This document shows positions 41,681 to 50,656 of a stretch of 52,571 bases of DNA, in pieces. Source of the DNA: Bacteroidales bacterium (GTDB taxonomy: Bacteria; Bacteroidota; Bacteroidia; Bacteroidales; UBA3824); assembly GCA_017962175.1 (NCBI GenBank), contig JAGCVU010000019.1, positions 1-52,571 on the forward strand, in the 5' to 3' direction. How positions within the stretch are numbered: the stretch's first letter is position 1; each line of letters starts with the position of its first letter. A program made the position numbers and the translations under genes. Below the pieces are notes generated by a model. That model was not told where the DNA came from, made no database searches, and saw only the letters and a program-made list of their open reading frames with translations.

Positions 41681-43534
41681 CTATCTGTAAGCCTTATTCT
41701 GGGTCAAGTTGGGGTTACGGATAAGTTCCTGAGCGGGAATCGGGAAATTCATCTTGTCTTCGCTGTAATCGTATGTACGAGGTGTCCAAGGATAAGTATA
41801 GAGACCTTCATTAATTGCATGGTCATCCTTCGGATAATTGACGCGAATGTGCTCAGCAAGCAAACCTTCACGATGGAGAGCAGGAGCAAGTGTCCATTCG
41901 CAGTTGAATTCTTTACGACGTTCCTGAATCATAGCTACCTGCCATGTTTCAAGGTTGAATCCGAGTTTGGTTTTTACCATATCATAATAATCCTCACCAG
42001 GTACGTAGTCAGCCATATTAGAGCCGAATGGAATAGGATAATTATCGAAATGGTCTACTTCCCAGGCCATACCTAAAGAACGATCAGCTGCATAGTTTCT
42101 ATAGTACTGAACATATTTTGTAGTTAGTTCATTAGACTTACCATCTTCCAATTCACCAAATGCGCGTTTACGAATCATATTGACATAGTCCCAACCTTCT
42201 GACTCGTCACCAGTACGGAAGCAACATTCAGCATAAGTTAAAAGCACGTCAGCATAACGTTTCCAATAGATGTGAACAGGATTCCACATATTGCTCCACC
42301 ATGTGTTCACACCAGTTCTCCACCATTTCAAAGACCATACGCCAGGAGCATAGTCGCCACCGGTGTTGTAGTGATAACTCTTATATTTACTTTTAACCTC
42401 GTCTAAGTAGGGGTTGACACCGTAGCAGTAATCAGATTTGGCAGAAACTTCAAGAGGTTCATCTGTGATGCGATCTTTGTAATCACCCCAATTATCGATA
42501 GTAGGTATACATGCAGAAGCATCGCGACGTTTGTCACCTTTTTCAAAACAAGAGTAGAACTCCCAAGAAAGGTACAATGTACCCCAACCACCATTGTCGG
42601 GGCATGCAGCATAGTTATCTGTCCAGCCGTGGGCGTTGGTATGGAAGCCTTCCCATGCCTTGGTACTTCCTTCCTCCATAACTTCCTCCCAAATGGATTC
42701 CTTATTCCAAGCGAGGGGGTCGAACAATGTGGTGAAGGATTCTTGAAGTTCGTATGTGCCGGATTCTATGATTTCTTTTAATTCTGCTTTAGCGGCATCA
42801 ACCTCAGCACCAGGACCGCTAGCGTTGCCTTGACGATAAGCTTTCCAAAGATATGCCTCTGCAAGGAATGCTTTTGCCATACCTTTAGTGGCACGTCCAT
42901 ATTGTCCGTTACGTGGTTTCCAGTCTAATACTTTGGCTGCCTCAGAAAGATCCTCAATGATATAATCAAGAACTTTTACGGCATTACCTTCTTCACCACC
43001 ATTGTCGGGGAGATCTTCGGTATCTGGTTCTTCCTTAATAATTGGAATGTTGCCCCAAGTTTGAGCTGCAAGAAAATAATAAAAGCCTCTCATAGCACGA
43101 GCTTCAGCCATTGCGTTTTCTACCAAATCGTCTGACAGATTTGCAGTCTTTTGGTCATCTTTGCAGTCGCGTATGATGTTGTTGCATAAAGTAATACCTT
43201 CGTAGAGACGTCTCCATTCTGTATAAAGCTCTTTCTGGTCGGCAGGCCAATCTTGGGTGAGCCATGCTTTATCCCAACCTGTAGCCTGAGTATCCATAGT
43301 AGGGTGTCCTGCCATCCAAAGCCAAGGTTTCATTGATTCATCGTTGATCACTTGGTTCATAAGTGCATAGCACGACAAAATGCCATTTTCAAAGTTTTCA
43401 TCCGAAGACGAGATGTAGTCTGCACTAAGTACATCGTAATGGTCTACGTCTAAGAAATCTTCAGAGCAAGACTGCACCGACAACATTGCTCCCGTTCCGA
43501 GAGCCAATGCTAATATTTTATTTAATTTTTTCAT
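41681..43534 (-). CDS. SusD/RagB-like glycan-binding lipoprotein
   Basis: 617 residues. Lipoprotein signal with lipobox VQSC and acyl-Cys 23 followed by SEDFLD, the usual SusD start. SusD features are AEARAMRGFYYFLAAQTWGNIPI, YGRATKGMAKAFLAEAYLWKA, RYADVLLTYAECCFRTGD and the C-terminal RRKEF, with NPNLTQNKAYR at the end. It caps the SusC transporter at the cell surface and binds oligosaccharide. It follows susC by 29 bp. The substrate cannot be told, and no glycosidase is encoded in the operon. Confidence 0.95.
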   Translation of the reverse strand: MKKLNKILALALGTGAMLSVQSCSEDFLDVDHYDVLSADYISSSDENFENGILSCYALMNQVINDESMKPWLWMAGHPTMDTQATGWDKAWLTQDWPADQKELYTEWRRLYEGITLCNNIIRDCKDDQKTANLSDDLVENAMAEARAMRGFYYFLAAQTWGNIPIIKEEPDTEDLPDNGGEEGNAVKVLDYIIEDLSEAAKVLDWKPRNGQYGRATKGMAKAFLAEAYLWKAYRQGNASGPGAEVDAAKAELKEIIESGTYELQESFTTLFDPLAWNKESIWEEVMEEGSTKAWEGFHTNAHGWTDNYAACPDNGGWGTLYLSWEFYSCFEKGDKRRDASACIPTIDNWGDYKDRITDEPLEVSAKSDYCYGVNPYLDEVKSKYKSYHYNTGGDYAPGVWSLKWWRTGVNTWWSNMWNPVHIYWKRYADVLLTYAECCFRTGDESEGWDYVNMIRKRAFGELEDGKSNELTTKYVQYYRNYAADRSLGMAWEVDHFDNYPIPFGSNMADYVPGEDYYDMVKTKLGFNLETWQVAMIQERRKEFNCEWTLAPALHREGLLAEHIRVNYPKDDHAINEGLYTYPWTPRTYDYSEDKMNFPIPAQELIRNPNLTQNKAYR

Positions 43535-43563
43535 ATTCTTTCTTATATTAGTATTAAGTTAGA

Positions 43564-46500
43564 TTAGAAAGAGAAACTAATACCGAACTGATATGTTCTG
43601 GGGTTAGGATAACGACCGGTATCCAATCCGGTGTAGAGCACGCAACCCTGACCACACTCAGGATCTCCGTATTTTTTGTATTTAGAGAATAAAGCGAGGT
43701 TTGAAATTGCAAAATAAACTCTAGCATTGGTCATTTTCAAGTGAGAGATGAGATCTTTGTCAAATGAATAACCAATCTGCATATTGCTAATCTTGAAATA
43801 GTCAGCATCTTTTACCCATGCGGAAGATACTCGACGATTCCAGTTACCATCAATCATAGTGATGCGAGGCAAATCAGCTCCTTTGTTGCTTTCTGACCAG
43901 TAAGAATTTTCTGACAAGGTATTAGGAACACAGCCGTCGTCACCAGGATAGAATGTTGAAAGACGCATAGCTGAATAAGAGAGAAGTTTCAATCCGGCAA
44001 CACCGTATCCATAGATTGAGAAATCCCAATTTTTGTAAGCTACGTTAAGGTTGATACCGTAGTTGAATTTCGGAAAACCGTTTCCGAGTACCTCACGGTC
44101 GTTGTCGTCAATAATACCATCACCGTTAATATCTTTGTATTTGAAATCGCCAGGTGCAGTTGCTTTGTCTACACCATATCCAACTTCATATTGATAGGGT
44201 TCTGTTTTGGTAGTACCATCGGGATTGATGGTTTTACGTGCGCAAGCGTTGATTTCTTCTTCAGATTGGAAGATTCCCTCAACTACGTAACCATAGTAAG
44301 ATCCAACAGCTTCACCTTCCATTGCAATAGCATGGTCGCCCCAGTGATATCCGTCAGCCGAACCGATACATCCTTGGTTTGATCCGTCGATTGAACCGCC
44401 ATTCTGCCAAGCGGGGTCGTTGGCTCCGTGGTCGTTGGTGAAGTACTGGGGATCACCCATTTTTTTGATCTTGTTTTTGAGAGTTGAACCAGTGAATGTA
44501 GCTCCGAAAGTCCAGTCTTCCATATGCTTTTGCCAGTTAACCTGGAATTCGAAACCTTTGTTCTCAATTTCACCGTAATTGGTGTAGATTGACTGTACAC
44601 CAGTAGAAGCAGCAAAGTTTCTAGTAAGCAATAGGTCTTTTGATTTGCGGATGAAGTAGTCCATAGTGATATTGATCTCACCGTTGAGAAGTCCTAAGTC
44701 GATACCGATATTGGTCTGCTCATTTGTTTCCCATTTAAGGTCTGTGTCAACAGTAACAGGTTTTGTTCCAACATTGAAAGAGGAACCAACACCGCCACCT
44801 ACAAGACCCATACTTTGATCTTGTTGGTAGAAGCCATAATAAAGTTGTGTGCCACCGTAAGTAGAAGTAGATACTTGAGCTATGCCTTTTGAAGTAGCAC
44901 CACCCGAGTTACCAGTTTGACCCCAACCGAGACGGAGTTTGAGGTTAGAGATGATTTCGTTGTCTTTGAGGAAATCTTCCTGTGAAATTCTCCAAGCGAG
45001 AGCTGCTGACGGGAAAACACCGAAACGATTGCCTTCTCCGAAGTTAGAAGAACCATCGCGACGTATTGTTCCTGTAAGAATGTATTTGTCAAAAAGGCTA
45101 TAAGTTAAACGACCGAAGTAAGAAACACCTCTAACTTTGGCGTTGAATCCACCGTTACCAGTTTTAACGTCTTCAGAAAGACCAATTTGGCGCATAGTTT
45201 GTTCCTTGAAACCTTTTGTGCTGGCGTTAACCCAAGCACCCCAAGAGTCGGAAACTTCTTGACCCAACATAACGTTGAGGTTCATATTGTCATTCTTCCA
45301 ATTGTAGTTGAAGTAGTTTTCAACTGTGACTGTTGTTGACTGACTCTGATTGAGGCTGAATGAGTTCACTGTATGGTCGGCAGGAACATCAGCAGCTGCA
45401 ACATGGTAAGTTTTGTCGTTGTAGTCACGATTGGTATCATATGCATCGTAATAATCACCAGTTATAGGATCAACGTTGAAACGGTTTTGGAAATAGTTAA
45501 AATTGTTGCCGTCTGTAGAGAAAAAGCTCAATGAAGCTACGGATTTGAATGTCAAGCCTTTGAAGAATGTAAGCTGTGCATAAGCAGAAGCTAACACTCT
45601 GTTGCTGCGATTTTCAGCGTTGTTTTCTTTAAGACGAGCGTAAGGGTTGTCAAGCGAACCAGCGAGAGATTCTGTACGATCCTTACCAAGTATGCCGAGA
45701 CCGTATGTACCATCAAGGTTAACTACATTCACTTTCTGAAGTACAGTACCATCAACGTAATCCATTGTGGGTGCGAGATAAGCGAGGTCGCGGTGTGAGT
45801 TGAAGTTTACAGTGTTATTACCACGTCCGAAACCTCTGTTGGTAGTGTAAACATAGTTGAGATCGCCACCAACTTCGAGGAAGTTGTTAATTTCTGTTTT
45901 GTTGTTAACGCGGGCGGTCATACGCTCATAATGAGAATTGATGATGATACCATCGTTTTTCAAGTAAGAAGCAGAGAATTGGGTTTGGGTCTTATCATTA
46001 CCACCAGCTACCGACATTGTGTATTGCTGTTTCAAGGTAGTCTCAGTCATCTGATCTTGCCAATCAATATAACCACGTTTGCCATCGTATTCTTCTTTCC
46101 AAATGGGGTTGAAGAAATCTAAGTTGTCGTTTTCTCTCATTTGACGAATTTGTGCTGCATATTCGTCAATGCCATTAACTTTGATTTTGTAAGGAAGAGT
46201 CTGAACACCGAAGTCTGCGGTAAAATCAAAACGTGCTTTACCCTTGCTTCCGTGTTTAGTGGTAATCATAATTACACCGTTGGCACCAGCTGCACCGTAA
46301 ATAGCAGTTGCAGATGCGTCTTTCAAAACCTCCATGCTTTCGATATCTGAAGGGTTGAGGAAGTCAGCATTAGTACCAACTTGAATGCCGTCTACTACGT
46401 AAAGCGGTTGAGCATTTCCGTTGATGGTTGCAACACCACGGATACGAACCTGAGCTTTGCCTTCAGGAGAACCGTCTTGCTGGGTTACCATAACACCGGC

Positions 46501-46935
46501 AGCTGCACCTTGCAAGCCTTGGTTAACGTTTGTGGGTGCACGTTTCATCATGTCTTTTGTGTCAACAGATGCAACAGAACCAGAAACGTCTGATTTTTTC
46601 ATTGTACCGTAACCTACAACGACAACTTGCTCGAGAGTTTTGTCGTCGGTGTCGAGGTATACCGGCAGAGTTGATTTTCCATTAACGAATACGGTGTTGG
46701 TAACGTATCCGATATAAGAAAATGTTAAGGATGCATCGCCGGGAACACTGATAGAGTAGTTACCGTCGATGTCGGTGATTGTACCGTTCTGTGTTCCCGT
46801 CTGAACAACGGTAACACCTACTAAGGGCTCGTTTGTAGAGCTGTCGAACACCTTGCCGGAAACAGTGATGTTCTGAGCGCTCAGAGCGAATGGGAACAAT
46901 AAAGTCAATAGTCCCAATAAGAAAAATTGTCTCAT
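43564..46935 (-). CDS. SusC/RagA-like TonB-dependent transporter
   Basis: 1123 residues. Signal peptide (1-20), carboxypeptidase-regulatory-like beta sandwich ([21 protein letters not shown] start, about 22-110), TonB-dependent plug ([85 protein letters not shown], in parts) and a 22-strand barrel ending in [13 protein letters not shown]. This is the SusC/RagA order. It imports oligosaccharide with its SusD partner downstream. The leader is about 250 nt, and operator-like repeats lie further upstream. No sigma/anti-sigma pair or HTCS regulator is adjacent. Confidence 0.97.
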   Translation of the reverse strand: [1123 protein letters not shown]

Positions 46936-46994
46936 AAAAAATACTTTAATTCAGTTAATAAAATGAATCGATTTAAGTTTTTCGGACTTTTGAA

Positions 46995-47023
46995 GGCAAA
47001 TTTTGCCGAGGTGTCCTAACCTC
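46995..47023 (-). promoter_or_regulatory. Two adjoining hairpins in the susC leader
   Basis: GGCAAA-T-TTTGCC (46995-47007) and GAGGT/ACCTC with a 6-nt loop (47008-47023), 60 bp upstream of the susC start. Each is short, and the loop of the first (1 nt) is too tight as RNA, so it may be a DNA palindrome. No U-run follows, so not a simple attenuator. Confidence 0.4.
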
Positions 47024-47184
47024 ATTGGTTTGTTTTCTGTTCTTTTCTCTATGTCATAATTAATTAATTTTGGTTATATATATAAGGTGTCTGTAGTCGT
47101 TTTTATTTAAAATCTGTATTAATTTCAAATTATGTATCCTTTTAAAATTATGATATTTTAAAATTTGTACTCTTTTTAACATAG

Positions 47185-47215
47185 CAAATATATTTACAAA
47201 AAATATACTAACCAA
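47185..47215 (-). promoter_or_regulatory. susC promoter (-33 TTGG, -7 TATATTTG)
   Basis: On the minus strand TATATTTG (47185-47192) matches the -7 consensus, and TTGG (47212-47215) matches TTTG with 19 bp between, which is the Bacteroidota spacing. It is the only TAnnTTTG on this strand in the spacer, giving a leader of about 240-250 nt. Confidence 0.7.
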
Positions 47216-47222
47216 TCTAATT

Positions 47223-47335
47223 TGTTACATTCTGTTTCGATTGTGTTACATTATTAAATTTTGTTAAAATCTATATCTGTCTATTTGGAATTTGAATTTT
47301 GAGTATGTTACATTTGGTTTTCGTTTTGTTTCATT
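47223..47335 (-). promoter_or_regulatory. Paired direct repeats TGTTACATT, likely activator sites for susC
   Basis: The 9-mer TGTTACATT (plus-strand reading) occurs at 47223, 47244 and 47306, and TGTTTCATT at 47327. Each pair is spaced 21 bp (two helical turns) and the pairs are 83 bp apart (about eight turns). The 30-bp blocks 47223-47252 and 47306-47335 agree at 23 of 30 bases. The near copy ends 7 bp upstream of the susC -33 box. The layout is like AraC-type half-sites, and hybrid two-component regulators of this phylum have an AraC-type HTH. Confidence 0.6.
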
Positions 47336-47370
47336 TTGAAGATTTGTGATATTGTAGGATTATTTGTTGT

Positions 47371-47378
47371 TAATTTTG
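47371..47378 (+). promoter_or_regulatory. -7 promoter element of coaX
   Basis: TAATTTTG matches TAnnTTTG, 53 bp before the coaX start. A TTTG lies 24 bp further upstream. Confidence 0.5.
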
Positions 47379-47430
47379 TGTGTATGATTTGTAAAAATAT
47401 CTTAATTCCCTTAAATGTTATTTTATCATT

Positions 47431-48225
47431 ATGCTTTTAACATTCGATATAGGTAATACCAACATCAAAGCAGCGGTGTTTAATCAAGACAAAGTGATTG
47501 AACAATGGCGTATAAGCACCGACACCAAGCGCACCGGCGATGAGTATTTTGCTCTGCTGCGTACTTTGTTTAAAGATTTCGGCTTGAATGCCAATCAAAT
47601 TGAAAATGTGGTGGTAAGTTCGGTTGTGCCGCTACTTATTGGTCCGTTTGTGATTGTGACACAACGACTTATTAATAAAAAACCTCTGATTGTGGGTGCT
47701 GATGTTTTTAAATATCTACCCATAAAAGTGCCTGCCGGAAGTGAGCACGAGATAGGAGGGGACCTGCTCTGTGATGCTGTTCAGGCTTGGGAAACTTTTC
47801 ATTCGGCTTGTATAGTGGCTGATTTTGGCACTGCGCTGTCGTTTACGGCGGTAGATGATAAGGCTAATATTGCAGGTATTGCCATTGCTCCCGGCATTGG
47901 AACGGCTTTGAAATCACTTTTTAATAATACTGCTCAATTACCTTCGGTGCCATTAGAAATTCCACCGTCGAGCCTAGGAACCAACACAGTGGAGTGCATT
48001 CAAAGCGGCATTCTTTATGGTTACAAGGGACTTGTGGAAGGCATAGTAAATCAAATGAAGGCAGATTTAGAGCGTCAATACGGAGTGTCGCAAAATAATA
48101 TTCGCACCATTGCCACAGGCGGTTTAAACAGCATTCTTTCGCCTATTACACAGGTGTTTGATGTAACTGATAAATCACTTACGCTCAATGGCTTGTATAC
48201 AATTGCCAAATATGCTTTAAAATAA
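47431..48225 (+). CDS. coaX: Type III pantothenate kinase
   Basis: 264 residues. CoaX motifs are LTFDIGNTNIKAAVF (phosphate-1), PAGSEHEIGGDLLCDA for the pantothenate site, VADFGTALSFTAVD (phosphate-2), IAPGIGTAL and ATGGL. It phosphorylates pantothenate, first step of CoA synthesis. It stands alone on the plus strand. Its end overlaps the end of the converging radical-SAM-like gene by 9 bp. Confidence 0.95.
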   Translation: MLLTFDIGNTNIKAAVFNQDKVIEQWRISTDTKRTGDEYFALLRTLFKDFGLNANQIENVVVSSVVPLLIGPFVIVTQRLINKKPLIVGADVFKYLPIKVPAGSEHEIGGDLLCDAVQAWETFHSACIVADFGTALSFTAVDDKANIAGIAIAPGIGTALKSLFNNTAQLPSVPLEIPPSSLGTNTVECIQSGILYGYKGLVEGIVNQMKADLERQYGVSQNNIRTIATGGLNSILSPITQVFDVTDKSLTLNGLYTIAKYALK

Positions 48226-49041
48226 GGAGAGTTGTGGCGGCTTGAAATCCGGCCATTCGGTTTTGAGTCCGCTTCGAGGTGCTGTGCGCGAAAAAGCGTT
48301 GGATAGTGCCATAAAATTGGGTCCGAAGGTCTCATTTTTGTCGGCAAAGAGTTCTTCGTATTTTGGCGCAAGTTGCGGATAGCGTATGTTGATGTTGTTG
48401 AATAAGTTGGCTCTTGATTCGGGAGTCACTTTCAGTTTCTTGTGGTAGAGGGCGAATGTGGCGCCGCTCTCAGCCGCCGTTTTCAGTATGGTGGCGAAAC
48501 TGTCGGCGTCGTCGTTGATATATGGCAGCACTGGGTATATCCACACGCCGGTTTTGATGCCTGCGCTGCTCAGTTGGCGTATCATCTCGATCCGCTGCGC
48601 AAAGAGCGGAAATCCCGGCTGCATAAGTTGCAGCACTGAGTCGTCGGCGGATGGAATTTTAACTGCCACGGCGCAATATACCGACGCGGCACGCTGTAGC
48701 AGTGGCATATAGTCGAGAATGTCGCTCGACGATGTGGCGAGTGCTATAGGGAATCCGCTTCGTGAGCAGGTTTTGAGCAGACTTTCAAACAGTCCGCTTT
48801 TGAATCCGCTTTCGGTAAAAATCTCGTGGGTGAATCCTGCCGAAATGATTTCCGGCTTTTTGATGACTTTGAGTTCTCGTCCGAGTTTCTTGGCGTAGTC
48901 ATCGGGCGAAAGTTCGCAGATTTCTGCTTTTTGTACAGGATACTCTACAAACACCTCTGCCGACGGAGTATTGCCGAAAAGGTTGGCTGTGAATCCGAAT
49001 TTGGATTGAAACCCTGTCGGCGGAGGAGTAAGTATTTTCAT
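48217..49041 (-). CDS. SPL/Rv2578c-family radical-SAM homologue lacking the cluster cysteines
   Basis: 274 residues. The body matches radical-SAM proteins of the spore-photoproduct-lyase-like (Rv2578c) group: start MKILTPPPTGF, central FPIALATSSSDIL and the strand-helix pattern AVAVKIPSADDSVLQLMQPGFPLFAQRIEM (in parts), SSAGIKTGVWIYPVLPYINDD, GATFALYHKKLKV. Where those proteins carry T-N-P-Y-x-G-C-xxx-C-xx-C, this one reads TANLFGNTPSAEVFVEY, with T25, E29 and V32 at the three cysteine positions and no gap in the alignment. Only isolated cysteines remain elsewhere. It cannot bind a normal 4Fe-4S cluster, so a non-radical role or a decaying gene is likely. 15 bp after the PurF-like gene. Confidence 0.75.
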   Translation of the reverse strand: MKILTPPPTGFQSKFGFTANLFGNTPSAEVFVEYPVQKAEICELSPDDYAKKLGRELKVIKKPEIISAGFTHEIFTESGFKSGLFESLLKTCSRSGFPIALATSSSDILDYMPLLQRAASVYCAVAVKIPSADDSVLQLMQPGFPLFAQRIEMIRQLSSAGIKTGVWIYPVLPYINDDADSFATILKTAAESGATFALYHKKLKVTPESRANLFNNINIRYPQLAPKYEELFADKNETFGPNFMALSNAFSRTAPRSGLKTEWPDFKPPQLSLF

Positions 49042-49056
49042 ATAAAAATCTAATTA

Positions 49057-50493
49057 TCAGTTACCTATTCCTGTTCCGTCGAAACAGTGTGTGCAGAGAC
49101 GATGTTTGGGCAAACCAATGGCGCGAACAAGAGCGTCTAAACGTTGGAATTTCAACGATGTGAGTCCCAATTCTTTACGAATTTCTTCTACCATCTCTTT
49201 GTATTCATTGCTGTCGGGGTCGGCATATTTGGGAAGTTCCGATTCTGCCACTTCGCCTTTGAGTTTGGCAATGGCTTTACGTGTGGCAAGTTCAAGGTTG
49301 CTACGCGAACGGCTGAAATTCAAAAATTCGCACGGGTATACCAATGGGGGACAAGCCACACGCATATGCACCTCTTTGATGCCGTATTCGTAAAGGTCTT
49401 TTACGTTGTCTTTCAACTGTGTGCCGCGTACAATGCTGTCGTCGAGGAAGATACCTTTTTTGCCGTTGATAAGTGCCGAGTTTGGTATCAGTTTCATCTT
49501 GGCAACGAGTTCGCGCTGTTTCTGATTCTGAGGCATAAAACTGCGCGGCCAGGTGGGAGTGTATTTGGCGTAAGGACGGATGTAGGGGATGTGAGCCTTG
49601 TTGCTGTAGCCGAGAGCGTGACCTACGCCGCTGTCGGGAATGCCTGCCACAAAGTCAACGTCGGGTTTCTGTCCTCCGTTTTCGTCCATATCGGCTGTGG
49701 CAAGTTCTGCACCATTGTTGTAGCGGGTTTCGTCCACGTTGATTCCTTCGTAAAACGACGGCGGGTATCCGTAGTAAACCCAGAGGAAGGAGCAAACCTG
49801 CATCTCTTTTTCGGCGGTTTTCAATGTTTTAACGCCGTCGGCTGTGATTTCCACAATTTCGCCCGCGCCCACATATTGGAATATCTTGTAACCGAGATTG
49901 ATAAACGACGAAGTTTCGGAAGCGGCGCAGTATGCTCCGTCTTTGTGTCCTATTACTATAGGTGTGCGTCCGAATTTGTCGCGACCGGCAATGATGCGGT
50001 CTTTATATAATATAAGTATGGTGCAAGAGCCTTTGATGCGGTTGTAAACGTTTTTGATTCCCTCCTCGATGGTGGGTTTTTCGCAAACGAGCATTGCCAC
50101 AAGTTCGGTGGCGTTGTACGAGCCTTGAGATGTTTCGGCAAAATGTTCGCCTTTGTCCAAAAAGTATCGGGCAATCTCGTTTATGTTGTTGATTTTGGAG
50201 ACGGTAGCAATGGCAAACCGTCCAATGCGTGATTCGATTACCAACGGCTGAGGTTCGGTGTCGCTAATACAGCCAATGCCCGAACATCCCGAAAACGAAT
50301 TGGCATCGCTCTCAAACTTGGTGCGGAAGTAACTGTTTTCGAGACTGTGAATTGCCCGCTCGTAAATGCCGGTTGAAGAGTTAAATACAGCCATACCGCC
50401 ACGCTTGGTGCCAAGGTGCGAATGGTAATCGGTTCCGTAGAACACATCTGAAACGCAGTTTGCTGTGGAAACTGCTCCAAAGAAGCCACTCAT
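49057..50493 (-). CDS. PurF-like amidophosphoribosyltransferase paralogue lacking the N-terminal Cys
   Basis: 478 residues. The N-terminal class II glutaminase-like domain begins MSGFFGAV instead of exposing the catalytic Cys after Met removal, so the nucleophile is Ser2 or absent. Other Bacteroidota carry a similar Gly-starting second PurF beside the true one. The phosphoribosyl half is normal: VDFVAGIPDSGVGHALGY, KLIPNSALINGKKGIFLDDSIVRGTQL with the PRPP motif D351-D352, and YEYGIKEVHMRVACPP; it ends CTHCFDGT. It may use free ammonia or act as a regulator of purine synthesis. It has its own promoter. Confidence 0.85.
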   Translation of the reverse strand: MSGFFGAVSTANCVSDVFYGTDYHSHLGTKRGGMAVFNSSTGIYERAIHSLENSYFRTKFESDANSFSGCSGIGCISDTEPQPLVIESRIGRFAIATVSKINNINEIARYFLDKGEHFAETSQGSYNATELVAMLVCEKPTIEEGIKNVYNRIKGSCTILILYKDRIIAGRDKFGRTPIVIGHKDGAYCAASETSSFINLGYKIFQYVGAGEIVEITADGVKTLKTAEKEMQVCSFLWVYYGYPPSFYEGINVDETRYNNGAELATADMDENGGQKPDVDFVAGIPDSGVGHALGYSNKAHIPYIRPYAKYTPTWPRSFMPQNQKQRELVAKMKLIPNSALINGKKGIFLDDSIVRGTQLKDNVKDLYEYGIKEVHMRVACPPLVYPCEFLNFSRSRSNLELATRKAIAKLKGEVAESELPKYADPDSNEYKEMVEEIRKELGLTSLKFQRLDALVRAIGLPKHRLCTHCFDGTGIGN

Positions 50494-50515
50494 AATTTTG
50501 ATATTAATTTTGCGG

Positions 50516-50523
50516 CAAATGTA
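50516..50523 (-). promoter_or_regulatory. -7 promoter element of the PurF-like gene
   Basis: TACATTTG on the minus strand, matching TAnnTTTG, 23 bp upstream of the start at 50493. Confidence 0.6.
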
Positions 50524-50618
50524 TAAAAAATGAATTAAGTTGCAAACCGTGTTTTTTTAAGGCTGTGTTATTTTTAAAAAAAATACGAACTTTACGCAAA
50601 TATTTAAAAAAATACCTC

Positions 50619-50626
50619 TATATTTG
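50619..50626 (+). promoter_or_regulatory. -7 promoter element of the GH31 gene
   Basis: TATATTTG, matching TAnnTTTG, 31 bp before the ATG at 50657. No TGTTACATT repeat like that at susC was found in the 163-bp spacer. Confidence 0.65.
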
Positions 50627-50656
50627 TAAAAATGAATTACATAACCTATTATTAAG

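Larger units (their letters stand above)
46936..47430. other. 495-bp intergenic region between susC and coaX
   Basis: The longest spacer in the window, strongly AT-rich. From left to right it holds the susC leader with a small hairpin pair (46995-47023), the susC promoter (47185-47215), four operator-like repeats (47223-47335) and the coaX promoter (47371-47378). I see no ORF or tRNA in it. It serves two divergent genes, but the repeats lie closer to the susC promoter. Confidence 0.8.

Noticed and set aside
49144..50010. A 288-codon plus-strand open frame opposite the PurF-like gene
   Set aside because: The PurF-like frame is unmistakable on the minus strand; the plus-strand product has no recognisable motif.
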